A stretch of DNA of 56,885 nt from a virus, in IMG/VR virus record IMGVR_UViG_3300030109_001059, positions 1 through 56,885 of that record; one strand, 5' to 3'. Each line of letters opens with the position of its first letter. Position 1 is the stretch's first letter. The position numbers and the translations under genes were made by a program. The notes under the pieces were generated by a model. That model was not told where the DNA came from. It made no database searches and saw nothing but the letters and a program-made list of their open reading frames with translations. Below, in pieces: positions 35,664-42,501 of this stretch.

Positions 35664-36625
35664 ACTGTTGCCAGTTCGCTCAGGTATTCCATAGCAGCAG
35701 AGCTGTACGGTTGCTTACCTCGGACTACATCGATCTTCTTCTCCTTAGAGTTAGCAAGATCATGGTACTCCATAGACTGGATAGCGTTCCAAGCGCCCCA
35801 AGCAGTCCAACCTGCTGGGCCATCTCGTTCCTCATTCCAGTAGTAGTTGGCAGCTTCAACCTTCTTGTCGTAGATGTTCTGGGTACGGCCATGAATCTTA
35901 CCTTCTTCATCTTCCTCAGGTTCAGGTACGATTGCATCAAACATCCGCCAAAACTCACCGTCAGTTACCTTGAGGTGTTTCAGCGTGGACGCGTTCGTCA
36001 TGTACCTTTCGAGGCTGTCTGCTTTATCAGCGAGAACAGTCGAGCGTAGATGTAGACGTATGTCATGGTTCGTTGTCCGCTTAATCGAAATGATCTTACC
36101 GCCAAGACGTTGCTGGTTCGTGCAGAATACACGATTAACGAACGTTATGACAGACGTAGACCATGTAGAGTTCAGTGACGCTAGACCCAAGATATGGGGC
36201 TGTACGACATCACCGTCGCCTAAGTCTACGGGATCATCCAAAGTCCAACGACACGCAAGCCTTGCACCCTTGTCAAGCACATCTACATTGATGCACGACT
36301 CAGGGAACACAGCTTCCATCATCTCCAAGAACTGCTGGTAGTTAGACGCAGGGTGAGACGGGTGCGCTACGTTAAGAATCTTATCGAGCGGGCCATCAGC
36401 CTCATCGTTCTGGGTGCGGTAATAGATCTGGTGCGTAGGCTTGTCTTGATACTTGCCGTCCTGCACTTTCTCTATTGCTGGCCCCCATGCGGTATCAACC
36501 ACAACAGGTTGGGTGTGGACCTTGAACAGCGCACCTGCGTCCAGAGCGAGATTCAACGTGTTCCTCTCCTCTGTAACGTCAGACTCACTGAACATGTGGT
36601 CCGTATTTGTATATAAAGTTGACAT
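35660..36625 (-). CDS. DUF932 family phage/plasmid-like protein
   Basis: 321 aa, AAGGAGACTTT before ATG. The layout is that of the DUF932 / TIGR03299 family: LNLALDAGALFKVHTQPV at the front, GLASLNSTWSTSV and TNQQRL around the middle, a helical C-terminus with AANYYWNEERDG. The family is widespread in phages and plasmids of Actinobacteria and others, without a firm biochemical role. Its leader contains two hairpins (36647-36697). Confidence 0.75.
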   Translation of the reverse strand: MSTLYTNTDHMFSESDVTEERNTLNLALDAGALFKVHTQPVVVDTAWGPAIEKVQDGKYQDKPTHQIYYRTQNDEADGPLDKILNVAHPSHPASNYQQFLEMMEAVFPESCINVDVLDKGARLACRWTLDDPVDLGDGDVVQPHILGLASLNSTWSTSVITFVNRVFCTNQQRLGGKIISIKRTTNHDIRLHLRSTVLADKADSLERYMTNASTLKHLKVTDGEFWRMFDAIVPEPEEDEEGKIHGRTQNIYDKKVEAANYYWNEERDGPAGWTAWGAWNAIQSMEYHDLANSKEKKIDVVRGKQPYSSAAMEYLSELATV

Positions 36626-36646
36626 AAAGTCTCCTTGTTTTATTTG

Positions 36647-36697
36647 CCTCAGGCTTTTCCTGAGGGTCGTGCCTGTAGCAGCTTCGACACTGCTACA
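36647..36697. other. Two hairpins in leader of DUF932 gene
   Basis: CCTCAGG/CCTGAGG (36647-36665) and TGTAGCAG/CTGCTACA (36674-36697). No T-tract towards the minus-strand gene. Possible mRNA processing or translation control elements; this gap has no copy of the dispersed palindrome. Confidence 0.6.
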
Positions 36698-36705
36698 AGC
36701 TGTAA

Positions 36706-37164
36706 TTACATAGCTCGGTTACCGAAGAACTCTAAGGTTTCTGGGGTTGCTTCCTCACGTTCGTAACCACCCCAAAGAGCAAACAAGCGTGCTGTCTCTT
36801 CAAGAACCTTACGAAGCCTAAAGATCTCTTTCCAGAGAGCTTTAATTTCATCTCCGTCACCGAGATCATCGACTTCTCGTTGAAGATCATTGAACGATTC
36901 AAAATCATGCAGATCTAAGTCTTCGATCATGCTGTATGCTTCTTCACCGCGCTCGATCTGATGCGACCAATTATTCTCGATCACTCCAGAAATCAAATCC
37001 TTCAGATGTTCCTCAATACGACTACTGTTCTCAATCGTGTCTTTGATTGTTTCTTGTAAGTCGTCTTCGGCATGGTCGCTAAAATCTATATGTTTAACGA
37101 TCTCATCTACATCTATGCTAAATGTGCAATTTATTGGAACTTGTACTTTTCTTTCTTCTGACAA
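36706..37164 (-). CDS. Hypothetical acidic coiled-coil protein
   Basis: 152 aa from TTG, with AAAGGAG upstream. Strongly acidic (many Glu/Asp), with a likely coiled coil around residues 105-125 (LWKEIFRLRKVLEETARLF). No Cys, no membrane segment. No family recognised. Preceded by palindrome copy 5. Confidence 0.55.
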   Translation of the reverse strand: MSEERKVQVPINCTFSIDVDEIVKHIDFSDHAEDDLQETIKDTIENSSRIEEHLKDLISGVIENNWSHQIERGEEAYSMIEDLDLHDFESFNDLQREVDDLGDGDEIKALWKEIFRLRKVLEETARLFALWGGYEREEATPETLEFFGNRAM

Positions 37165-37183
37165 GGTATTCTCCTTTGGTTAT

Positions 37184-37227
37184 TGGGCAGGATTGCCCAG
37201 TACGCCCGTCGCGTTCACGCGACGGGC
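37184..37227. repeat. Hairpin TGGGCA/TGCCCA and palindrome copy 5
   Basis: TGGGCA-GGAT-TGCCCA at 37184-37199, then GCCCGTCGCG-TTCA-CGCGACGGGC at 37204-37227, with 10-base arms. It fills most of the gap between two minus-strand genes. Confidence 0.9.
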
Positions 37228-37250
37228 TAACTGCGTAGCCCTGCTAGTAG

Positions 37251-37439
37251 TTAGGCATCACTTACCTCCTCGCACTCAAGAACCATTGTGTGAGTGTGCA
37301 TGGCATGGTCCCAAGCATTGTTAGGACCATCTGCTTCATCCTCAGCCTTATCACGAGCTTCGTAGTCATTGTCTGCCTCTATTTCTACCCACTCATCATC
37401 TTCGTAGACAAAGTTAAGGTGTACTTTATACATTGGCAT
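37251..37439 (-). CDS. Hypothetical small acidic protein, 62 aa
   Basis: ATG with GGAGGT seven bases upstream; TAATG overlap with the preceding gene. Acidic, beta-rich N-terminus (MYKVHLNFVYEDDEW) then a charged helix. No family recognised. Confidence 0.55.
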   Translation of the reverse strand: MPMYKVHLNFVYEDDEWVEIEADNDYEARDKAEDEADGPNNAWDHAMHTHTMVLECEEVSDA

Positions 37440-37711
37440 TATTTACCTCCTGCAAGGAATCGTCCGACTCTGTTAAATCTCTCTCTATCTAGCGCTCGTG
37501 CCCTTATCTCTGGCCCAGCCTTCTCACAGATCTCGTCCTGTATCTCCCTGCTCCTTTGCTTGGCAAAGGTTACAAGCTGGTCGCCTATTGCGTGCATGAC
37601 ACGCAGATGCTCTATCTCGCTAAGGCCCTCCTTGAGAGTCAACTTAGCTAGATCATGGTCGATCTGAGAGTAGGTAGATTCTATTATTTCTTCCATTTTC
37701 TCATTAAACAT
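37439..37711 (-). CDS. Hypothetical helical protein, 90 aa
   Basis: ATG with TAGGAGG upstream. All-helical, charged; no family recognised. Between the small acidic protein and the GP88 protein. Confidence 0.55.
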   Translation of the reverse strand: MFNEKMEEIIESTYSQIDHDLAKLTLKEGLSEIEHLRVMHAIGDQLVTFAKQRSREIQDEICEKAGPEIRARALDRERFNRVGRFLAGGK

Positions 37712-37732
37712 TTCTGCCTCCTATTGCAGTTG

Positions 37733-38521
37733 TTAGTTGTTTGCACTGAAACGAACGTTGCCCTTGCCATGCGTGCAATACTCGCACGCAGTACAGGCCC
37801 CTTCGCCTATGTGTTTACCTTGCTTCGTAGTCTGCTCAGACCACTCCACCAAGTCCACACGCCCAGTCAGCTCTGGACACTTTAACCCTCTAGGCTCCTC
37901 GCACAGCTCAGCTACTTGCTGAGTGTCAGCCCACGTCAAACCATTGAAGGCATACATGACGTTAGGGTTAGCGTTCTTTGTTCGTTTAGCCCACTCCCAG
38001 TTATCTATATCTGTAGACAGATACACATACAGGTTCTGAGCTTTGAGATAGCGGACCACATCAAAGTTCCGTGTGTACACCCAGAACTTCACCAGCGGAT
38101 ACTCACGGGCGATCACAGACATAGCCTGAGCGAAAGCCTTGCTAGGTATCTCACCATCCCAAAACCAGCGAAACGTCCACTTCTCAGGTGGCACGTCTCG
38201 TTTCAGCTTCTGCGCTACCGACTCATCGATTATAGGCCTGAGTAAATCCACTAGGCCCGTAATCGAATGTAGATGTGGCTCGATCACTGCCCAGTTATGC
38301 TCAAGCGCATTATGGATAGTTGGGAACCGCTCTAACGCTGCTGCGTAACAGTTATCGCAGAAACTGGTTTTATATTCCTCTTTGCAACGGGTCGCAGACA
38401 GGGCAAAACTGTTCTTGTCATTGACAGTTGCGTCTGTGCCTAGCGCACCCTTGGATGTTGCGTGGTTGGTGACTTTACGGTCACCACTCGCTTTGAGCCG
38501 TAGCTCTACTTGTGTTTCCAT
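37733..38521 (-). CDS. GP88-like cysteine-rich phage protein
   Basis: 262 aa; ATG 38521 preferred over GTG 38533 because AGGTGGGA precedes it and it starts just past the upstream stop. FCDNCYAAALERFP near residue 56 (CxxCYA) and a C-terminal ACTACEYC cluster match the gene product 88 family known from actinobacterial and other phages. FRWFWDGEIP and WVYTRNFDVVRYL lie between. The paired cysteine clusters suggest a metal or Fe-S centre; radical-type chemistry has been proposed for related CxxCYA proteins, but I cannot confirm it here. Confidence 0.75.
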   Translation of the reverse strand: METQVELRLKASGDRKVTNHATSKGALGTDATVNDKNSFALSATRCKEEYKTSFCDNCYAAALERFPTIHNALEHNWAVIEPHLHSITGLVDLLRPIIDESVAQKLKRDVPPEKWTFRWFWDGEIPSKAFAQAMSVIAREYPLVKFWVYTRNFDVVRYLKAQNLYVYLSTDIDNWEWAKRTKNANPNVMYAFNGLTWADTQQVAELCEEPRGLKCPELTGRVDLVEWSEQTTKQGKHIGEGACTACEYCTHGKGNVRFSANN

Positions 38522-38523
38522 GT

Positions 38524-38847
38524 TCAATCCCACCTGTTCAGTGCTTGTCGTTGTTTATCTGTCAGCCCGATAGCTTTTATCCGCTGCTCAAAAGAAGCAC
38601 CGAGATACGTTGCCCAGTTCTTGAAAGAAGGCAGAACCTCAGCCAGCTTCTTGGTGCAGTTCTTACACACCGCAAGCCGTAAAGGTCCTGTCTCCCAATC
38701 GTCTACGAACTGGCCGTACCCACCCTCAAGGGTGATGTCGATACCATCCTCAGGTTGGACTAGCCGTCCATCATTAGCAGTAGAGAGATAGCGTATTTCC
38801 TTACCGCACTCACTACAGGGTTTAACATTCGTATATTCAGAGGCCAC
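38524..38847 (-). CDS. Zinc-ribbon protein, 107 aa
   Basis: GTG 38847 chosen because AGGAGG lies seven bases upstream; an ATG at 38895 has no such site. CSECGKEIRY at the front and CKNCTKKL in the middle form a split zinc ribbon. The C-terminus is basic (LTDKQRQALNRWD). Possibly an Fpg/IleRS-like ribbon or nuclease cofactor; no family certain. Confidence 0.55.
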   Translation of the reverse strand: MASEYTNVKPCSECGKEIRYLSTANDGRLVQPEDGIDITLEGGYGQFVDDWETGPLRLAVCKNCTKKLAEVLPSFKNWATYLGASFEQRIKAIGLTDKQRQALNRWD

Positions 38848-39295
38848 GTTCCACCCTCCTATCTTGAACAAACTCTCCAATGGCGTGGATCTCATTCATG
38901 ATCTCATCCGTAGTGCCATCCTTATCAAAAATGGCTCTCCTTAGACGTTCACTGCCACGACCCATCATCTGGTCGTACTCAGGCGTACACTTAGGGGGAG
39001 TCTCATCCCCGCGTGTATCCCAATTCCAATAACGCTCACTGCGTTTATTGAACTCGGCGATCTGATCTTCTCTCTCATAGAGATACGATCCAGACCCAAC
39101 CACGTCTAAACGTATAGGCCCGTACTGTTCTTCTGGTTCTTGGCGACCCTTGACATCCCACACAACGTGTTCGTTAGGGTCGATATTTCCCCAGTGGCAG
39201 ATCACTACACCTACAAGGTATCCTGACAACGTGTCAGAACTTATCAGTGTGGCTTTCATGATCGGCGCACCGTTATTCATTACAATATCTTGCAT
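38837..39295 (-). CDS. Hypothetical early protein, 152 aa
   Basis: ATG with AAAGGA upstream; palindrome copy 6 lies 21 bases before the start. Mixed alpha/beta, acidic, with one Cys in VVICHWGN. The C-terminal third is helical and charged. No family recognised. Confidence 0.55.
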   Translation of the reverse strand: MQDIVMNNGAPIMKATLISSDTLSGYLVGVVICHWGNIDPNEHVVWDVKGRQEPEEQYGPIRLDVVGSGSYLYEREDQIAEFNKRSERYWNWDTRGDETPPKCTPEYDQMMGRGSERLRRAIFDKDGTTDEIMNEIHAIGEFVQDRRVERGL

Positions 39296-39315
39296 TGTTA
39301 TTATCCTTTGTTAAG

Positions 39316-39335
39316 CCGTCGCGTGAACGCGACGG
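39316..39335. repeat. Palindrome copy 6: CCGTCGCG-TGAA-CGCGACGG
   Basis: Eight-base arms. On the minus strand it lies between promoter P1 and the gene starting at 39295. No T-tract follows, so it is not a standard terminator. Confidence 0.9.
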
Positions 39336-39344
39336 GAACTTACA

Positions 39345-39431
39345 TCAGGTGAGGTAATGTGAAAGCCGAGCCTTGATTGTTTTAAGACATCTCTTTATTC
39401 GGCATTTGTGGTAGTTCGTCACTCTACCCAT
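39345..39431 (-). CDS. Possible 28-aa basic leader peptide
   Basis: ATG about 30 bases after the predicted -10 box of P1. Product MGRVTNYHKCRIKRCLKTI plus nine residues, net strongly positive. GGGAGAGG lies upstream but at a long distance (13 bases). It could be a translated small protein or only leader RNA. The longer frame to 39539 crosses the promoter and is rejected. Confidence 0.3.
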   Translation of the reverse strand: MGRVTNYHKCRIKRCLKTIKARLSHYLT

Positions 39432-39461
39432 CAGGGTTTCACACCTCTCCCACCAACACCT

Positions 39462-39490
39462 ATAGTAGCACCGTACAAAGCTTGCGTCAA
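39462..39490 (-). promoter_or_regulatory. Minus-strand promoter P1: TTGACG-17-TACTAT
   Basis: -35 TTGACG (39485-39490), 17-base spacer, -10 TACTAT (39462-39467). Near-consensus for housekeeping sigma. After the -10 comes GGTGTTGGTG(G)GAGAGG, also present after P2 (40657-40685). Confidence 0.75.
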
Positions 39491-39589
39491 GTATCCCTAG
39501 ACTCACAGGACCGCTCGACATACCACTCGCCACGATCACGCACTACCGCCAGAACAGCTCACCATGACGCTGTGACCACGATCAAAACT

Positions 39590-39692
39590 GCCGTCGCGTG
39601 CTCGCGACGGCCCCGACCAGCCCACAACCAAAACGTCAAGAGCCAACAGGCAACAAGACAAAAAGAAACCCCGTCGCGTGCTCGCGACGGGG
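39590..39692. terminator. Palindrome copies 7 and 8; the second is a minus-strand terminator
   Basis: GCCGTCGCG-TGCT-CGCGACGGC at 39590-39611 and CCCCGTCGCG-TGCT-CGCGACGGGG at 39669-39692. On the minus strand the latter is followed by TTTCTTTTT, 16 bases after the stop of the 28-aa membrane protein gene: a good Rho-independent terminator. Copy 7 is followed only by AGTTTTGATC. The stretch 39493-39707 has no other gene. Confidence 0.8.
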
Positions 39693-39707
39693 AATCTTAA
39701 CGGGAGG

Positions 39708-39794
39708 CTACTTGCGGGATCTTCTATATTTAATAGTATCCCAAACAAACCAGCCGATACAGCCGATCAGTGCAAGTTCTACAAGTATGAACAT
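39708..39794 (-). CDS. 28-aa single-pass membrane protein
   Basis: TGATG overlap with the preceding gene indicates coupled translation. MFILVELALIGCIGWFVWD is one hydrophobic helix, followed by a basic tail (IKYRRSRK) that orients it with the C-terminus inside. A terminator follows. No family; small single-pass phage proteins can act in superinfection control or lysis timing, but nothing here decides that. Confidence 0.55.
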   Translation of the reverse strand: MFILVELALIGCIGWFVWDTIKYRRSRK

Positions 39795-40036
39795 CAGCCC
39801 ACAGCCTTTCCACCCATAATGGATTTATACTGCATATACATGCGTTCACATTGCTCATAGACATGATCCTGTTTAGCAGTAGCCAACCTGTTGAAACCAT
39901 GAATAAACTGAAATGCTTTAACAGGTTCACATTCAAATAGAACATGAAACTTATGGATAGCTATTTGTTCCTCAGGAGATACAATATAAATTCTATCTTC
40001 TGGAACTTCCATTAATTCATTTTTAATTGCACCCAT
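39794..40036 (-). CDS. Hypothetical early protein, 80 aa
   Basis: ATG with AAAGGAGG upstream. Helical, with two Cys (FECEPVKAF and EQCERMY), no CxxC pair. No family recognised. Co-transcribed with the gene at 40049-40576 upstream and the membrane peptide downstream. Confidence 0.55.
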   Translation of the reverse strand: MGAIKNELMEVPEDRIYIVSPEEQIAIHKFHVLFECEPVKAFQFIHGFNRLATAKQDHVYEQCERMYMQYKSIMGGKAVG

Positions 40037-40048
40037 TTAGGGCCTCCT

Positions 40049-40576
40049 TTATTTCGCAGGCGTGAACGTGATACAACCGCTCTCGCCAACTTGTTGTTTA
40101 TTACCATCAGCCCACTGTTCATCTATAGCTTGAACAGTAGAACCAACTTCTACTTCGCCATGACATGACTCACACCACGAGTTCTCAAACGCCAACTGCT
40201 CACGCAAAAGAACACGGTAATCATCAGACAACTGCCAGACTTGCTCCAACTTGGACACGCCATTAACTCTCTCACGAAGAAAGAACAACGGCTCAACCGC
40301 CATAAAAGCAGAAACACCATGTAGGTCTATCCACCGATACTTGTTGTAGCCATTATGCACCAGAACCTGACAAGGCTTATCACCCTTAATCAACTCCTGA
40401 ACAGGGAACTGTCGCACGCGCTGATGAACTGCAATCACACTAACATTAAACCGAAGATCAATCACCTTAAACTCTTTGTGACCTTTCACCCATTGGTGAA
40501 CCCTCTGATTTAACAGGAACTCAGCATCATCAATATGCAAACGACAATTACATCTCGCTGCTGTAGTAGCAACCAT
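40049..40576 (-). CDS. Hypothetical early protein, 175 aa
   Basis: Start ATG 40576 (MVATTAARCNC), with AAAAGGAG upstream; the frame to 40672 crosses a palindrome and promoter P2. Basic N-terminal half, a WCESCHGEV CxxC near residue 135 and an early CNC. Mixed alpha/beta. No family recognised. First gene after promoter P2 and palindrome copy 9. Confidence 0.6.
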   Translation of the reverse strand: MVATTAARCNCRLHIDDAEFLLNQRVHQWVKGHKEFKVIDLRFNVSVIAVHQRVRQFPVQELIKGDKPCQVLVHNGYNKYRWIDLHGVSAFMAVEPLFFLRERVNGVSKLEQVWQLSDDYRVLLREQLAFENSWCESCHGEVEVGSTVQAIDEQWADGNKQQVGESGCITFTPAK

Positions 40577-40602
40577 ATTATTGTCTCCTTTTCTTGTATC
40601 CC

Positions 40603-40618
40603 GTCGCGTGAACGCGAC
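40603..40618. repeat. Palindrome copy 9: GTCGCG-TGAA-CGCGAC
   Basis: Six-base arms. Its minus-strand sequence runs into GGGATACAAGAAAAGGAG before the ATG at 40576. Confidence 0.85.
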
Positions 40619-40656
40619 CAAGGATAGGGAGAGGTCTATCCCTCTCACCAACACCA

Positions 40657-40685
40657 ATACTACTACCCGCAACAGCTTACGTCAA
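40657..40685 (-). promoter_or_regulatory. Minus-strand promoter P2: TTGACG-17-TAGTAT
   Basis: -35 TTGACG (40680-40685), 17-base spacer, -10 TAGTAT (40657-40662), then GGTGTTGGTGAGAGGG. Same architecture and downstream sequence as P1. TTTTGATCGTGGT lies upstream of both. Confidence 0.75.
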
Positions 40686-40782
40686 CGACCCAACACGTCA
40701 CAGCACAGCTCTAACCACGATCAAAAATAAGACACACCACAGAACAAACCACCACTCCGCTACAAACCACTATCAATAATGC

Positions 40783-40798
40783 GTCGCGTACACGCGAC
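40783..40798. repeat. Palindrome copy 10: GTCGCG-TACA-CGCGAC
   Basis: In the 290-base gap between the genes at 40576 and 40867; outer C-G pair lost. Confidence 0.85.
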
Positions 40799-40825
40799 CA
40801 CCTAACCTGAGGTAGGACAAAAAAA

Positions 40826-40855
40826 TATCCCCGTCGCGTAAACGCGACGGGGATA
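40826..40855 (-). terminator. Palindrome copy 11 as minus-strand terminator
   Basis: TATCCCCGTCGCG-TAAA-CGCGACGGGGATA: 13-bp perfect stem, followed on the minus strand by TTTTTTT after A. It begins 11 bases after the stop of the 40867-41883 gene. Clear Rho-independent terminator. Confidence 0.9.
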
Positions 40856-40866
40856 CTTCTTCGGTG

Positions 40867-41883
40867 CTACTGAGTAGCTCTAATGTTCTTATTAAGCTGT
40901 ATGACTTGCGCTAGCTTATCGCTTGCAGTCTCCAAAGCTTTAAAGGTTACATCATCAAGCTGTCTCACATCAGCCTCAAGAGCTATGACCATCGCGTTAA
41001 TGTTCGCGACGATGGGCGCTACCCTGTCAAGGTCATTAGCATGCTTTGCCAGTTCAGCTTCTATAGCTTCTTCAGCCTCCCTAGCTTTATCTTCCCGCTG
41101 CTGCTCTTTCAGCGCTTCTGCCTCTTCCCTTTTCTTCTTCGCATTTGGGTCAGGCTGGCGAGTCACCTTAACTAGGTTATGGTTAACAAGTGCTTGCCTG
41201 AATTTCTTGGCCTTGGCACTCTTATCGCTAGACTTGGGCATTTGCTCACCATTGCCCGTCATGATCGATAACGCTATCCGCTTAGCTTCAGCGTTAGCCT
41301 TGAAGAAAGGCTTAACCGCATTAGGTTGGCCAAGTTTCTTAGCTTCGCCGTGACGCTTGATGAGAGTAGCTTTCATCTTCCTGACCATAGGCCAGTTGAA
41401 AGTATTTCTTTCATCATCACCAACTAGGCGACGGTACTGCGCTAGCGCTTCAAATGGCCTCGAAGACCTCGCGCCAACATTTGCAGCAACAAGACCTATG
41501 GCCTTATTCATAGCGCTAGCCGTGGGCAACTTATCACCTTTCTCATACGCTTTATTCTTGCCCGTAGTATCCGCGCAAGCGATAGCGAAGATCATCTGGC
41601 CCGCGCCTATCCACTTGCTTAGATTCTTACGCTCATTTCTAAAGCGCTGATCAGATGTCTTGATTTCCTTATTAGGTTGACCAAGATCAGCCCTAACCTT
41701 TTCAATTAAGATAAGGGTGATCATTTCAGCTCTTGCAGCTTTCGTATTCCGCTGCGATTGCTCTTGCCCTATGAGATAAACCAACTTCAACCATTCATTA
41801 AGTGATTGGTCTTGGGCTTGCCACAAGCCGACTATCTCTCTTGCTTTCTTAATGGATTTAATGTCTCCCGACTGTTGAGCCAT
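40867..41883 (-). CDS. Hypothetical large early protein, first gene of minus block
   Basis: 338 aa, AAAGGAG before ATG, preceded by GGGATACACG. Basic and helical; a long charged coiled coil near the C-terminal third (KKKREEAEALKEQQREDKA). No catalytic motif found. As the first gene after the divergent control region, with its own terminator, it is likely the earliest product; it could be a replication initiator or host-takeover factor, but the sequence does not decide. Confidence 0.6.
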   Translation of the reverse strand: MAQQSGDIKSIKKAREIVGLWQAQDQSLNEWLKLVYLIGQEQSQRNTKAARAEMITLILIEKVRADLGQPNKEIKTSDQRFRNERKNLSKWIGAGQMIFAIACADTTGKNKAYEKGDKLPTASAMNKAIGLVAANVGARSSRPFEALAQYRRLVGDDERNTFNWPMVRKMKATLIKRHGEAKKLGQPNAVKPFFKANAEAKRIALSIMTGNGEQMPKSSDKSAKAKKFRQALVNHNLVKVTRQPDPNAKKKREEAEALKEQQREDKAREAEEAIEAELAKHANDLDRVAPIVANINAMVIALEADVRQLDDVTFKALETASDKLAQVIQLNKNIRATQ

Positions 41884-41995
41884 ATTCAGTGACTCTCCTT
41901 TCGTGTATCCCTTGGGCCTATCCCAAGTGATAACCCTATTTTAATCCCGCTCTAGTCTTGTGTCGAATACCCTGACCAGTAATCCACCACAGAGG

Positions 41996-42090
41996 ACGAC
42001 ACAGGCACGACACAGGCCACTAAAACAAAGCGTCGCGTACACGCGACAAGACAGGCCACGCAAGGCCACGCAAGGCAGCCCGTAGGCCAC
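41996..42090. repeat. Tandem and iteron-like repeats
   Basis: ACGACACAGGC twice in tandem (41996-42006, 42007-42017), and AGGCCAC at 42014, 42053, 42063 and 42084. The last three lie 10 and 21 bases apart, about one and two helical turns. Confidence 0.75.
42032..42047. repeat. Palindrome copy 12: GTCGCG-TACA-CGCGAC
   Basis: Placed between the two AGGCCAC groups. Confidence 0.85.
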
Positions 42091-42153
42091 ACCTGACAGC
42101 CTAGGGTCTTCACCTGTTACCGCTCTAGTATTCCCGCCCGCCGTGCTGATGCC

Positions 42154-42171
42154 CGTCGCGTCGACGCGACG
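42154..42171. repeat. Palindrome copy 13: CGTCGCG-TCGA-CGCGACG
   Basis: A fully self-complementary 18-mer, the only copy with a perfect centre (contains GTCGAC). Confidence 0.9.
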
Positions 42172-42391
42172 AGGGTGCGACCAGACAATGATGTTCTGAT
42201 CGTGGGCATGGGGGGACCCTTGGGGGGGTACTACGGCCTCAACCATTTATGTATAGATATGGATGGACAGTGCGTGAGGTTTTTTTTCTTGGCCGTGGGG
42301 GGTGTGTGGGGGTGTTTTGGTTGTTCTTCGGCCTGTATCCCTTCTTTTTTCTGTTTGAAGGTTGTGATACAGGGATACAAGGAGTAGGGTT

Positions 42392-42434
42392 GGGGGGGAG
42401 GAGGGCGCTCTGGGGGAGCGCCCTCCTCCCCCCC
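42392..42434. other. 19-bp perfect G-rich hairpin
   Basis: GGGGGGGAGGAGGGCGCTC pairs perfectly with GAGCGCCCTCCTCCCCCCC across a TGGGG loop. No T-tract follows. AGGGATACAAGGAGTA lies just before it (42371-42386). G-quadruplex formation is also possible on the + strand. Confidence 0.9.
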
Positions 42435-42448
42435 CTACTTATATCACC

Positions 42449-42475
42449 TTTGTCCCACAAGCATTGTGGGACAAA
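42449..42475. repeat. Inverted repeat TTTGTCCCACAA-GCA-TTGTGGGACAAA
   Basis: Perfect 12-base arms, three-base loop, 27 bases before the small terminase start. The right arm is the left half of a bipartite motif copy. Confidence 0.9.
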
Positions 42476-42492
42476 AGAAGTAAACTGTAGGA
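42467..42492 (+). promoter_or_regulatory. Bipartite motif, copy 3: TGGGACAAA-N9-CTGTAGGA
   Basis: Upstream of the small terminase; the right half runs into its AGGAGG ribosome site. Confidence 0.55.
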
Positions 42493-42501
42493 GGTTACAA
42501 T

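Larger units (their letters stand above)
41884..42501. other. Divergent control region, possible replication origin
   Basis: 618 bases without a gene. In order: a candidate minus promoter TTCGAC-18-TAAAAT (41938-41967); tandem ACGACACAGGC x2; four AGGCCAC repeats (42014-42090); palindromes at 42032-42047 and 42154-42171; a G-rich 19-bp hairpin (42392-42434); an inverted repeat and bipartite motif before the small terminase. Dense repeats between divergent operons suit an origin and/or packaging-site neighbourhood. Confidence 0.6.

Noticed and set aside
39345-39539. 64-aa form of the small minus-strand frame
   Set aside because: Its first half overlaps the P1 promoter, so only the 28-aa form after the promoter could be translated from P1.
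40577-40672. N-terminal extension of the 40049-40576 protein
   Set aside because: It would cross palindrome copy 9 and promoter P2, while ATG 40576 has a strong ribosome site.
26913-42171. CRISPR array made of the repeated palindromes
   Set aside because: Spacing ranges from tens of bases to kilobases, the units flank genes, and there is no leader or cas operon; the Cas4-like nuclease stands alone.
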